A stretch of 64,000 bases of DNA from Zygnema cylindricum. Taxonomy: Eukaryota > Streptophyta > Zygnematophyceae > Zygnematales > Zygnemataceae. Made by a program: the position numbers and the translations under genes. Every line of letters starts with the position of its first letter. The stretch's first letter is position 1. The notes under the pieces are model-generated. The model made no database searches. It saw only the letters and a program-made list of their open reading frames with translations, and had not been told where the DNA came from. Where the stretch lies: NCBI GenBank assembly GCA_037447655.1, contig JBBHKE010000775.1, positions 1 to 64,000 on the forward strand, in the 5' to 3' direction. Shown here in pieces: positions 38,701-50,700 of this stretch.

Positions 38701-40603
38701 CTTACATTACTGAGTTTATGGGGTTGTGCAGGCTGGTTTGTGCTACAAAACCTCATTCGCAGAGGGTTGTTGGAATTGACTTCCTACCAGGCACGGATTC
38801 TGCCAAGGTTCGCTTCGACCCCATTGTCTGTAGTCCAACTGAACAAGGCAACTGTGTCAGATATTGTTGATTCTTGAAATGAAAGTCAAATGTGTTTTGG
38901 CAGAAATGATGGGAAAGCAAACTATTGGGGAAGAAACACGAAGGTGGGAAATGGTTAGAGAGCCAAGGTATCACAGTCTTGGACCCAGATTGGTTTGTTA
39001 ACCTTATGGATAGAAAGCTTATGCTCTGTTCTTTTTAAAATTCTGCATGTTGTGTGGCACTTGGGCTAAAACTGACCAGAACCATGAAATTGCGATTTTT
39101 TGGTTTGGTTTGAAAATTTGTTTAATGATTTGAACTTCATTGTTCGGTTAGATGAATTCTTTTAACAACGTAACTGTTTTGTTTTAGCAGTGTAGAACAG
39201 CTGTTCAGTATGGTAGTACGGAAGCAGGGTAAGCAAACAGTTCTGCTGTACTGGAAGGTGTGAGACGTCTGTACAGAACTCCACCTATCGAGACGTCTAA
39301 GAATGTCATGTTGCCGCTATATCAAAGCATGGGATGCCTGTCTTCCTGTTACCTGTCTGCTGCTGGGGCCTAGCAGGGCTTCAGTGGAAATGGTTTTATG
39401 GGTATTGTAAGTCTCCGGTTCGTTTCGGTTGAAGTAATTGCTGAATGGTTTCAAGCTGTTTTGGTTTGGTCAGTCTAAATGGAACTGAACCAAATTAAAT
39501 CGAGCTGAATTACGCAGGGTGCTAATAGTGTCATAATGTTCACGGTTAGGCTACTTTGTTTGTAAGGCAAACGACATCATCTTAATGCAGGCTGTTCGTG
39601 GATTCAAATGCACTACCAGCTCGATTGTGGAGTTCTCTTACCTATATCGATCAAACCCTAAAAGATCATGCCAGTCTTCTAGATGGGTCTGCTTTATAAC
39701 TGCCTGGTAGTTGCCCTTGCTAAAGAAGCCTTGTCTGGAGCAGAGGAGTGAGATGTTCTCTCTCGATAGTATTCTGGATGGTTGTCGCGTGTAGGAGTGC
39801 ATTTCCAGGGGGTCAGTTAATTGACTGTTCTTTTGTAATGTGGAAATAATGACATTCACCAGCTTAGCAGATAGTTTTTTTTTTCTTAAAATGTGGTTGC
39901 CATTTATTTATTTGTTCTGGCAGTCAAAATCTCACGTTTTCCATTGACCGAATGTTGAGTGCTTCGTGTAGTTCAGTGGAAATAGTTTGTGTGGTGTGAG
40001 GAGAAAACTGAGGATTGGTATGGTTGTTGTGCTTTGTTGCAGATTGTATCTGCATCAACAGCTGGTGACATCAAGTTCGTAGACTTTCGAAGAACTGGAA
40101 CTCCGTATATGTATGTGGACGCACACAAGGGAAGTATGACAGCTCTCGCAGTCCATCGACATGCCCCGGTTATGGCCAGTGGAAGCGCCAAGCAGTACAT
40201 CAAGGTGCCTGTCTTTCATAAAACGTGGAACCTGTTTTTTTTTCGATTCGTTGATGAGAGGAAGTTTTACAACTAAGCGAGAATCCTTTTGTCCTTTTGT
40301 CCGTCGATTTCTGATGTTTTCGGATGCCCTTAGTTGGATTTGGTGTTTTTTCTATTACTTCCGTTTCCATGTTTCCACTCAGATGGTTTACCGTTGCACG
40401 ATTTTTTGTGTCTTTCATCTCTGCAGGTGTTCAGTATGTCGGGAGAACAGCTAAGTATGGTCCGATATCACAACAGTTTCCTCGGTCAGAGAATCGGGCC
40501 TGTCAGCAGTCTGCAGTTCCATCCGTACAATGTGCTCCTGGCGGCCGGAGCCACCGACTCCATCGTCTCCATATATGCCGGAGAGACCACCCGGGCCCGG
40601 TGA
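23785..40603 (+). CDS. RAPTOR: RAPTOR, regulatory-associated protein of TOR (25 exons)
   Basis: RAPTOR is the scaffold of TOR complex 1 in the cytosol. It binds TOR kinase and presents substrates, linking nutrients to growth. The spliced product is about 1,490 residues, somewhat longer than plant RAPTOR1. Order: N-terminal conserved (caspase-like) domain about residues 50-445 ([10 protein letters not shown] near 200, FDCSAAG near 245, [15 protein letters not shown] in exon 7), HEAT-type helical repeats about 446-740, a long disordered Gly/Ser/Asn-rich linker (exons 15-17), then a WD40 propeller from about 1165 to the TRAR end. Exon lengths and phases are consistent throughout (total 4,473 nt with stop). 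The first ATG ([11 protein letters not shown]) was chosen as start. One uncertainty is the exon 3 acceptor. The match to land-plant RAPTOR is strong enough to exclude animal or fungal origin. Confidence 0.95.
30752..34920 (+). other. RAPTOR: RAPTOR exons 10-15 (HEAT repeats and disordered linker)
   Basis: Exons: 30752-30937, 31204-31314, 31459-31641, 32579-32764, 33497-33692, 34081-34920. Conserved helices include [17 protein letters not shown] and [15 protein letters not shown] (exon 10), [18 protein letters not shown] (11), [11 protein letters not shown] (13) and [12 protein letters not shown] (14). Exon 12 contains a tandem RAMAAF duplication. Exon 15 (840 nt) encodes a long Ser/Gly/Asn-rich low-complexity stretch, then a conserved helix ([19 protein letters not shown]). 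The intervening introns show nothing recognisable. Confidence 0.93.
35251..40603 (+). other. RAPTOR: RAPTOR exons 16-25 (linker and WD40 propeller)
   Basis: Exons: 35251-35474, 35650-35863, 36170-36293, 36942-37066, 37359-37504, 37611-37712, 38241-38326, 38732-38807, 40043-40204, 40427-40603 (TGA 40601-40603). Exon 17 has the plant hallmark [18 protein letters not shown]-type blades: [43 protein letters not shown], and VFSMSGEQ to SIVSIYAG. The 1.2-kb intron before exon 24 and the others contain no other gene that I can see. The exon 23 donor (AAG/GTTCGC) is weak. Confidence 0.92.
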
Positions 40604-41220
40604 TGTTTGGTTGAGAAAGCGTTGGAGGGGAAAAAGGGAGACAAAGGGGAAAAAGTGAGACAAAGAGAGATAAAGGGAGACAAGGGGGGTCATTGTTGGC
40701 ATGTTAGAAGGAGACAAGGGGAGACAAAGGGAGCCTGTTGTTGGCCTGTTGGAGAATCTGGTGGCCAACAGTTGTAGCACACGGATTTAGGCTGGTGTAA
40801 GTTTCTTTTAGGGAGAGAGCAATGTTAGAGCGATGTTAGTCACTGAAATTTAAGTATTGTTGGCATCAGAGCAGCACGGAAGCAATTAGCAGCCTAAGAA
40901 ATATACTTGGGCCGAGATGGAGTTTTTACTTTATGTACAAAGATGGCAACGCCCCTTAGTAAAGCGTAGATAGCCTGTGGACCTTTACAATAATGGGTCC
41001 GTCCATGATGGCGCTTGCTAATTCCTAGGAAGGGTCATAGAAGTTAGGGTGGGACAAGCCTGCCCTGCCTGTGGTCGCCTTTTGCAATAAGCTCAAGTGG
41101 CACTATCAAGATGCTATTTTGGCATAGGTCATTTTTCTATGTCTTTCTGTTTTGGTCATCTTACAGCATTGATAATGTCAATGGTGAGCATAAATGAGTT
41201 TGTGTTGTTAAGTTAGCCTG
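40604..41220. other. RAPTOR 3' UTR and downstream region
   Basis: The stop codon is followed by a purine-rich repetitive stretch (GGGAGACAAAGGGG-like units, about 40620-40740) and then mixed sequence. A polyadenylation site could not be assigned with confidence. No gene seen. Confidence 0.5.
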
Positions 41221-41456
41221 CGTTATCTTTATTGTCATATTTGTCGTTATCATTATCCTTACAATTGCCGTTGCCATTACCTCAGCTGTTACTGCTATAC
41301 CATTATCATTGTCATTGTTGTTGTTATTATCATTATCTTGACATTGTCATTGTAATTGTTATCATTGTCATTATCATTGTCAATACCATTGTTGTTATCA
41401 TTATCATTATCTTAACCAATTATAGTTGTCATTGCATTGTTGTCATTGTTTTTGCA
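41221..41456. repeat. Low-complexity CATTATCATTGT tract
   Basis: Imperfect repeats of CATTGTCATTATCATTGTTGTTAT-like triplets fill about 230 bases. The translated frames are simple-sequence protein only. No gene. Confidence 0.8.
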
Positions 41457-42779
41457 ACAGCAATATATCTTGGAAGGTATCTTTAGAGAATTTTTGAAGA
41501 AGCCAATGCAGGCTAAAGGAGCATCTACGTCGTAGGTAGGCTTCTTTGACAGTGGTACGAGTATGGCCACTCTATATTTATTGTTTAACCATGTTGAGTT
41601 TATTTTCAATGTCTCGAAGGAAGTTGTGGGAATGTTGACAGGCGCCTATCTGAAAGGAACAGCTACACGGCTCAACGCTATCATTGTAGACATTTCTCAG
41701 GGGAGGGGGAGGGGAAGGGGAATAGGAGGGGGACGAGAAGGGAAGGAGGGGAAGCAGGGGAAGGAGGGTAAGGATGTGAAGGGGGAAAGTAAGGAAAAGG
41801 GAAAAAAAGTCGAAGAGATGTGAAATCATTTAAACAAAATGATGCAATTTTCATTTGGGTCGCCCCACTCAGACGAGTGCTCCTACTCCCTCCCATCATC
41901 TTGGCCTGACATCTCGTGAACGTCCACTCTCATTCTTTGTTGCAATTTTCTCTCATTATTACATATTATTTATTTTGTTCTTGCTGTCTTTTTTATTATT
42001 CCTTCTTTGAGATCTCACAAAAATCCGCTCTAATTTCTTTGTCCTAAAATTTCCACTTCTTATTTTTTCACTTTATTTTGCAAACCTTCAAGGGTCCACT
42101 CCACTTCTTGTGTGTCTCTTTGTATCCTTGCTCACCACACGCTGGTCTGTCTTTAACATGACATCTTTTAAAACTCCATTCTAAATTCTACCTCCTCTTC
42201 ACCTCTTCTTCACCTCTATCAACACTATCTCTCACAGATGCACACTTATTTCTCCGTGCACTATTTGCCCTACCCATCCTATCCCTAATTGTGCATCCTG
42301 TCCCTGTTTGACATGTCTCACGCCTCTGTTGTAATACCACCTTTTTGCAAGATTCTTCCCTTTCGTCTTGCATGTCCTAATTCTCAAAAAGTAATCGCCT
42401 CCATTTTCCATGTGTCTCTCTTTTTAAGTCTTGCTTCAGCATATACAGTTTCTGTACCTCGCAGACTTTTCTTGCAAATCGCCATTAGTTTTTATGTCTC
42501 CTTCGTGATATTGCCTTACCGAACACAGATCCTATCTTCCTTTTTGTTGTACGATATCATTTTCTGTCTTGCTGATTCTAACTCTCACAAATTGCCTCCA
42601 TTTCCTTTCTCCTTCCAAGTACCAGCACACAAAATTGGTACCCCGCAGACGTCTCCCTCATAGTCACTCTCATAGTCGAGATTGCACCGGGCAGTGTGGT
42701 ATGGGAGTCGGGGACGAGAAGGGGCTCACTCTCTTTATCTCTCTCGCAAGGGTGGTGGGACCCACAGTACGTGTTTCCG
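41457..42779. other. Intergenic region with purine-rich stretch
   Basis: 41697-41820 is a GGGGAGGGG/AAGGGGGA purine tract. The rest is pyrimidine-rich, loosely repetitive sequence without a recognisable gene. Open frames here look compositional. Confidence 0.45.
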
Positions 42780-43310
42780 AAAATGTTTATAAGAGTTTAC
42801 AAAAATGTTTACATAAGTTTACAGAAATCACAAGAAAACCTACAAACGGAAAACACATAAAACACACAAAGGACAAACCACACAGAATACAAAACATATA
42901 AAGGAAACACACAAAAGAAGTAACACACAGAAGACAAAACACAATAAAGACAAACCACACAAAAGACATAATACGCAGAAGAAAAAACACACAAAAGACA
43001 AAAAACACAAAAGATAAAACACAATACAACGCACGTAGAAGTAATAACACACAAAAGTCAAATCACACTAAAGTAAGAACCACACAAAAGACAAAACACA
43101 TAGGACTAACCACAAAGGACAAACCACTCAAAAGACAAAACACAACAGGACAAAACACACAAAAGACAACGCAAAAAGAGAAAACATTCAAAAGAAAACA
43201 CCAAAGACAAATCACACGAAAGACAAAACACGCAAAATACAACACAAGGAAAAAAACACACAAAAAGAACAAAGGACAAAACACACAAAAGTCAAAACAA
43301 AAATGTTCAG
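42780..43310. repeat. T-poor low-complexity ACACAAAAGACAAA tract
   Basis: About 500 bases of degenerate AAAACACACAAAAGACAA-type repeats with almost no T on the plus strand. The minus-strand frames encode Phe/Val/Cys-rich strings that are artefacts of composition. Confidence 0.85.
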
Positions 43311-43354
43311 CAGTTTAAGGTATTTGTCTTGGTGCAAACACCAATCGTTTTTAT

Positions 43355-44565
43355 GTCCACGTTTTCAAGGACTATGTTTGTCTGTTCAAGCAATTCGTGT
43401 AAGCGCTCATTATTGTTGAGTACAACTTTTTTGATTAAAACTCAGTTATAGTTTCCAAGAAGTATGTTCATGTCCGTTCAAGCAGTTATTATAAAAAACT
43501 TAATGGCATATTAAAATCTTAATTGAAAGCGTTAACGATGTAATATCTTGTTATTAAAAAAAATATTAAGTTTAACAATTTATGTGAGCGCTAACAAAAT
43601 TACTTTTTATTCACAGTTATTTTTGTTAATGTTGTAAGTTTTATATTACAATGTAAAATGTTATTGTCAATGCTTTTCTATTTTTTTTTTTTGCAGATTA
43701 TTTAGACAAACAACGTTGGCGCCAACATGAATTATTTTTAGTGAGATATATTACGGTTTTCGCTCACAAACACAATTTCCAGGAAAGATGTTTACGCTGG
43801 TTAAAACAATTAATGTTAGCGCTAACACTATAGTGTGTTTTAAAAACATTAATATTGCTTACGTTGCACTTTTTTATTGTTTAGCGCTAACGAAAGCAAT
43901 TTTACATCTTCCTCTAAAAATTCAGTTTAACAATTTATGTAAGCGGTAACAAAAATATTTTTTTGTTGCAGTTTTTTTTTTTAGCTCTAGGAATGTAATA
44001 TTTTAATGATAAATGTATTGTTAGCACTAACAGAAGAAATTATTATATTTACGCTAGCTATTCAGGTAAACAATATCTGTGAGTGGTAACTGGTAACAAA
44101 TTCATGGTGTCTTTAATAATTATATTGTTGGCGCCAATATAAACTGTTGCTACTGACACATTTGACGGTTAGCGCTCACAAACAAAGTTTTCAGGAAGCA
44201 TGTTTATATCACTTCAAGCAAGTACTGTGAGCGCCAACAGTCTTTAATTTGCAAAAACAAAAATGCTAGTGCTTACATTCTATTATTTATTACCGCTAAC
44301 AAAAGTAATTTTTAGTCTTCCTCAAAATATTCATTTTGCTATTGCATAAAAGCGCTAACAAAAATGTTATTTTTGTTACAATTAAGTTGGTTAGCGCTTA
44401 AAAATATTATTTTTTAATAATAAATATTGCTGTTAGTTCTAACAATTTCCTTTTTCTATTTCCGCAAATTATTGTAAGTAAACAACTTCAGTAATGTGAG
44501 CGGTAACAAGAATACTGCTGTATACGGTTGTAACTTAAAGACGGTTGTAATTTAAGCGCTACGAC
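43355..44565. repeat. Cluster of TTAGCGCTAA-like palindromes in AT-rich DNA
   Basis: About twenty copies of a motif related to GTTAGCGCTAACAAA occur in 1.2 kb. Some are perfect palindromes: GTTAGCGCTAAC at 43815-43826, GTTGGCGCCAAC at 43715-43726, TTGGCGCCAA at 44128-44137. Longer blocks (CAGGAAGCATGTTTAT, GTTCAAGCA) repeat near 43360, 43455, 43785 and 44187, suggesting a decayed tandem repeat. The cluster ends about 220 bases before the start codon of the next gene. Confidence 0.7.
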
Positions 44566-44696
44566 GCTGTGTTTTTGACGTAAACGACAAAAAACCCTTA
44601 CTTTGGCACATGGGACTCACCCTAAAGTTTGATTGCCAAGATACGATTAAATGGGCACATACCGTTACTCGATTCTTGCGTATACTACGCCTGAAA

Positions 44697-44746
44697 ATAC
44701 CATACTTTTGATCTACGGTTCATACCATACTTTTGATCTACGGTTC
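44697..44746 (+). repeat. 25-bp direct duplication upstream of the sphingomyelinase-like gene
   Basis: Two exact copies in tandem of a 25-bp unit containing ACCATACTTTTGATCTACGG. The second copy ends 20 bases before the first in-frame ATG (44766), so the duplication is in the promoter or 5' UTR. Confidence 0.85.
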
Positions 44747-44786
44747 AGTTTTGAACTTTGATGATATGTGTCATGCATGTTCAACC

Positions 44787-47700
44787 ATGGAAGACTCGTT
44801 TGCACGTCGTGCTGCAACGCGAGGCATGGCTTCCGGAGCTGCACTCGAATGCAGGAAGCTTCCGCGTTTGCTCCTCGCGGTGGCGATTCTCTCGGCCGTG
44901 TGGCTGGACCGGCTGTCGGTGGAGGCGGCTGCTCGACCCGAGACGCGGCTGAACAATAAGGAGCGCCTGCAGCGTCCGCAGTTGGTAGGCAATCTTTGGG
45001 CCTTTAACATGTGGTGACTACAGAGGCAAGTTAAGTCTGGTGGTGATGAAAGAAGTGGACAAGATAAGAGTCGCGTTCGTAGAAAAAATACGTTTTAGTT
45101 TCCCTTTTTTCGCTTCGGCTGATAGCTTTGCAGCGAGTGGCTAATAGTGGAGAGTGTTGCAAAAAAAGTCTTCGCGTTGACAGCCTTCCTATTTACAAGG
45201 GAGCACAGGATAAACCGTAGAACAACAGTGCAGTGTCATACGCAGTATTATACGCACAAAAGGAGTATAATAGGCGTAGTGATCTGTACACTGTCCATCA
45301 TCATTATCATAAAACATTTTATCGGGCAGTCAAAGGCGTTTAACTCTGTGAACGACCGCTAAAGTTTTTATTTACTGCAAGGAGTTGTAAGGTAACTGTC
45401 CCGTTCGATCGTGATGTCACTGTTGGAAATCAGAAACAGTGTGATTAAAATAATTACTTTGACTGCCCGAAAAATGTTTAACCCTAATAGATAGGCCCCG
45501 GAGTGCCTTTTGTCTCGTGGCTGCATGGCAGTTGCAAATTGGATCTGTGCAGCCATGGATGTAACTGCAAGGGAGGGGGGGAAGGGGAGAGTCTTTAGAT
45601 GGAGGGACAGCTACTTTTCTGACGATTTCAGGCTTGAAACACTCGTTCCATCTTTCAAGAAATACTGTGTCCTTATATTTTGCCGTTTGAAAAAGCTACA
45701 CCGTGAATCGTTATTAGCCTTATGTACGCTATATCGGCACCCCAAAATTTTGACGTTGATACCTTAAATATAATAAGTTACACTATTTAAGGACGTGGAC
45801 TATAATCTGCCACGTCTCTTGGCACTAAATTAGAATGAATGACGCTAATTTTTTCTTTACACTAATAATTTCTATACGCTAATAACGATTCAAGGTGTAC
45901 CTGTCACACATTCATTGGTCTAACCATCCTAAATTTGGTTTTATTTTTTTATAATAAGCCTAGTACAGGTATTTTATCTTCCATATTTTCTTTTACTCTT
46001 AGTGAATCCAGACTCTTAATGTGAGTAGTTTTCTAGTATCTTCACGTTTTCTGGCTAAAATGTCCTCACACTTCTGTCTTTTGCACGGATTGTCTTTGAA
46101 AACTTAAGGCCCATTCATGTCCAGTTAAGCTGCTGCCATAATTGCTAATAGTCTGTGCTTTTCTGGCTTATGTAAACTGTTTTCTTGAATGACAATCTTT
46201 GGAGCTCTGAAAGGCAGCCGTATGGTACCATTCCAGTCTGTGTTATAGGCATTATGTTGCTAAGCACATGTATGCATTCATTTGCCTTGTCTATGACGAT
46301 GTTTTTTGATGGTGAAACCTTTTGTCTGTTAACTTTCATAATGCCTTGTTCCATGTTTTTTGTATAGAAGCCTTGAAAGTCCTTCTCTTTTAAACGATAT
46401 AGCTAGTGAAGGACACTGCCTCCCATGCGCCTTATAACGTGCAGTGCTAACCGACGGAATGTAAACATTTCCTTTTTGTTTCAAAATGGTGTGTTGCCTA
46501 TTTTCACCATTTATCAACCTCAACTAGTTTTTCGTCAACTGACAATCCTCCCGATTAACTTTGGATGCTGATAAGTTAGGTTGGTTTATGTAACACATTC
46601 ATTAGGCACATGTGTGTGCGTGTTTTTGTGAGTGATATTATCATTACAGGGCATATGTTTTTCCTTATTCTCCTTTCAATGCATCAAAGCGTGTTTCATG
46701 TCTTTAAGTTTCAACAGAAGGGATGTTGTTGTATTACATGGCATCAAACACAGAAAAGTTAACGCTTGTTTTTGGTACATTGGTCATGATATGTGACAAT
46801 TATCCAGACTATCAAATTCCTCATCTCATGTCGGTCATAGCATACTGGTATAATGGACCACTGACACTTATCTCTTTTGGCAGTGTCCACAATTTCTTAC
46901 TGGTAACTTGAAGTGCTTGTAATTTGATTCCAAAATCAGATATTCATTTCTGTTTGTGGTTTTCTTTCCATAGCCGCTGTTGTTTTTTCTCATTAGGGTG
47001 ATACTCCATACGTCATTCTGTCAATCATGCCATGGCGTAGCTTTTCACAGGCAGTTTTTGTCTTGGGGCTGAATTTTTCTTGCGCTTTCTTTGTTTTTTC
47101 CTCTTTTTTATGTCCTTGTTTGTCCGTGTATTTCGTATTGTACCTGATATATTCCTGGCTGGCTCTCCTGCATGTTCCTGCATGTTAACGTTCTTTTTAG
47201 GTCTTTTTGACTGGCTCAGAAATCCTTAGTTAACGAGCCTAGTTTCTTCTCTTGTGTTATGCCTTAATGGATAGCAACCTTTTCTTCCATTCCATTTGGT
47301 TGAAAGAGGCTTGAGATTAATGTGTGAGAGGAAAAATGAGCACGCGAACTAAAGAGCTTGGGCCCTCATGTGTCTCTATCGCTTTGATCTGCCCAGGGGA
47401 TCAACAGCCTTTCCTGTCAACTATGCAAGAACACGATGCTGGCAGTCCAGGATTTCTCATTAATGACGCAGGAATTGATATTGCAACTTGCCAAAGCTGT
47501 ATGCAAGACATTGCATCTTCAGCGCGCTGAAGTGGTGAGTTAATTACACTGTCTTCCGACAGGCCTCGATGTTAATGGGAATATTTCCTTGTTATCCACT
47601 CTTTGGTTGTATGTGACAACGCTCTTAACAAGGGCATTTAGTTTTAAGCAAATCAAAGAAATGCAGCATGCAGCATCGGCATCCTTTGGTTCTCCATTCA

Positions 47701-50700
47701 TTGGTTTTTTAGGCTAACGTGGGATATATCCGTCTCCTCTTTGTTGCAGTGTTCTGGAGCAATTGAGCGTTATGCGCCAGTTGTCTTAACAGTTTTTACC
47801 AATCGATATCTCGACCCGGTGGAGGTTTGCAAGTTTTTTAACATCTGCGATGAGGGAGGTAAAGGTCAAGAGGAGAATGATGTCTCGATGTCAACTGCAC
47901 AAGAATCCAGACATGGAATAATGAACGAGATATTTAAACAAGTTGATTTATGGCAGATGTCACAAAAGTTTCTGGCTTATGAGAGTAAAGATAGTGCCGA
48001 TGGTCGTGAGGACTCCATCAATAAACACATGTTAGGTATACATATGGAACCTCGAGACTTGCCTGAGATAAGTGTAGCAGATGAACGAAAGCATTGGACT
48101 GCTAGATGGCGAAGGGCAAGCATGGGTACGAGAAAAAAAGACCCTGAAACTTTTCTACCTCGTGGCGATTTGAGCAGTGATGCTACTAGAAGCTGGACAT
48201 TTGAGGGAAGAAAGTTGGAATCCCTGGAAAACTCAAAACGGTCACATTACACTGGGATGCAAGAACAGCAGACAGGGAGTTTTCTGCACATCACAGATTT
48301 CCATTTCGACCCTGCATATAAGTAAGCAACGATGAGGATGGATTTTTTTACTGACAGTTTATCCGACTCTATTCCTGGTATTTACGCGAAGTTGTTTTCT
48401 GATAAGTTCTTGATGATGCTTGCCTTTTTCTCTTTTTTCCTTTTCCTTCTATTGATGCCTGACACTTTTGGCTTTGCACTAAAAACCTCAAGAGCCATCT
48501 CCGACATTTCTACCGCCTTACGTTGTCTGTTGTTAGATAGAAACAATGTCTTATCCTGCAGCAGGAGACCACTGACTTTGTTGCATCGTCAAATGTGTGT
48601 GTTCTAAACATGTCGCGGCATGGGAAACTCAGCTTGCTGATCCCAAGTATTAGATTAGAAGTCATGACAGCGGAAATTTGAGTGGACGCGTAGATTGGAA
48701 GATAAAATAAGGAATTCCCTTGATTGATTTTGAAATGATACAAGCATTGTTTTATGTACCGAAAAAAAATATATGTGAGAGTGACCTCATGGGACTAAAA
48801 GAGCCTTTGAACCCTAAAGTGATCATTTGGCTTTCAATCAAAATGTAGGGTCAAGGTCAAAGAACGTAGGCTAAACAAACCGAATCATATCTCTGATGTA
48901 AATCTTAGGACGGCTAAAAAACAATCTAAATGACGAAAATTTAGATACTAGAACAAAAGTTCTATCATAGTATGATTCTAGATTTTGGGGTCTACTATAA
49001 TTCTACCTGGAGACAGAATTCTAGGTCTAAGGCTTCTAGCAAAGGTGAATTCCAACACCAAGTTCATGAGTCCAAAGAGTAACGGATAAAGGTTATTTGC
49101 ATGTGGAGAGGTCACTTATACATGCTATGTTCCACTCTTATTTTTTAATATAGGAGTGTATATTTACCTCCATTTGCACGCTGAATGAATGTTATCAGTC
49201 AGAAAGAACCAGCAGCGTCCGTGTCATATAAATCTTACGCCTTGCTCATTTTGACAAATATCCCAAAATGTGAATATCTCCCATCTGCGATCATTGTGAA
49301 CTATGTGAAATCCTGTAATTGCCCCATCCTTGCTGTTCACATAAATGCTGGTTCTGATTTGAATACTCATAGGCAGCTCTAATTGCCTCATCTTTACTGT
49401 TTCCCATGGAATTTTAGTTTCTGGTTTGAATACTCATAAGCAGCTCTACTTGTCTCATCTTTACCTTATCCTAAATTGTGTTTTGATTTGATTACTCATA
49501 ATAGGCAGCTCTGTATGTATGTACGTGGTGCTGCTGCTCAGTCTTGCGGAAGGGAAGGGACCGCGCTCAGGGAAGGTGCAGATGTTCAGTGCCTCCTGCC
49601 TCTCTGCTGCCAGGCTAGCAACGGCCCTGGGCCCACTCCAAACCGCAGAGCGCAGAGGTAAACCAGAATTTTGAAGAAAGCCCTGAGTTTTAAGCCCAGT
49701 CGTGAAACTCAAGTATAGAACCATTCAGAACAGGTGAAACCACCTGTTTTTTTTTTTCAGAGGTAAACTGAGTCACCATATCAGATGAATACCTGGCTGC
49801 ACTCAAAACTGCAGAGCGGATATTTATGGGCAGGTTGAATTTTGTTATTGGAAAAACTCTACTGCTGTATAACAGGTTTAGGGAATACTTGTACCAAAAC
49901 TTCATTTTTGAAATTGCAGAATACTCGATCAGGCTTTAGTTTGCATGCTCAGAGGGTGAACCCAACGTGATTGGAAAAAAAATATGTTGGAATCCTGTTT
50001 CTGAAAGACTAGGTTCATGTCATGCTGAACAACATTTAACATGCTGTTGGCAGGGGTTTCTTGGAATATAAGTATTAAACTGGCCCCATTTCTTATTTGT
50101 CGCAGTTACATATAACACCTGTCCAAAAACTGGATGCTCATGGCATTCTTTTTTGTAGTGTGGCTTTGGGTGATTAGGCTCGGAGAGTTTAAGTGTGATC
50201 TATCAGAGCCTCTCTTGGATGACTTGCTGTCGTTTACGTCCACTTTTAATAATCTCCCACCTATTGACTTTGTAGTCTATACTGGAGACTCCCCGCCGCA
50301 CACCATCTGGAAAGGTGTGTATGTCTGGAAACGTTTTGGCGAGATAGAAATGTGTTTGTGGGAGAGGTACATGTTGGTCTATGTTCAGCTGTATGTGAAC
50401 GGAATATGTTAGCTTGTTATCTAAGTGCATGTTCCAGAAGTATTTGCTGTTATGATAATGACAATTTTCTGGTGTGGAAAAGGGAGTTGGTCTTGGAGGA
50501 GACGAAGGATATGAATGGTGCGGGTGCAAATTTTTTACAAAAAGAGTTACTATTCATAACACTATTTGTGTTCCACAGGCAAATGCATGCTGTGCCACTG
50601 GCAGTGAAGTTAGCTTGTAATCAAAATTCAATTTCTTACGTGCCTAAATGTTTTGCAGACACGAAGGAATCAACTATAAGGAATTTGCAAATTGTCCACA

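Noticed and set aside
42787..43288. Minus-strand open frames rich in Phe, Val and Cys that look like membrane proteins
   Set aside because: They are the reverse of the ACACAAAAGACAAA low-complexity tract; several overlapping frames show the same composition and there is no start, splice or family signal.
47483..47530. A C-x2-C motif (ATCQSCMQD) in a second frame of exon 47472-47534, resembling the start of a saposin domain
   Set aside because: That frame hits a stop before the strong GTGAGT donor, while the other frame is open, in phase and gives the exact C-x10-C spacing into the next exon.
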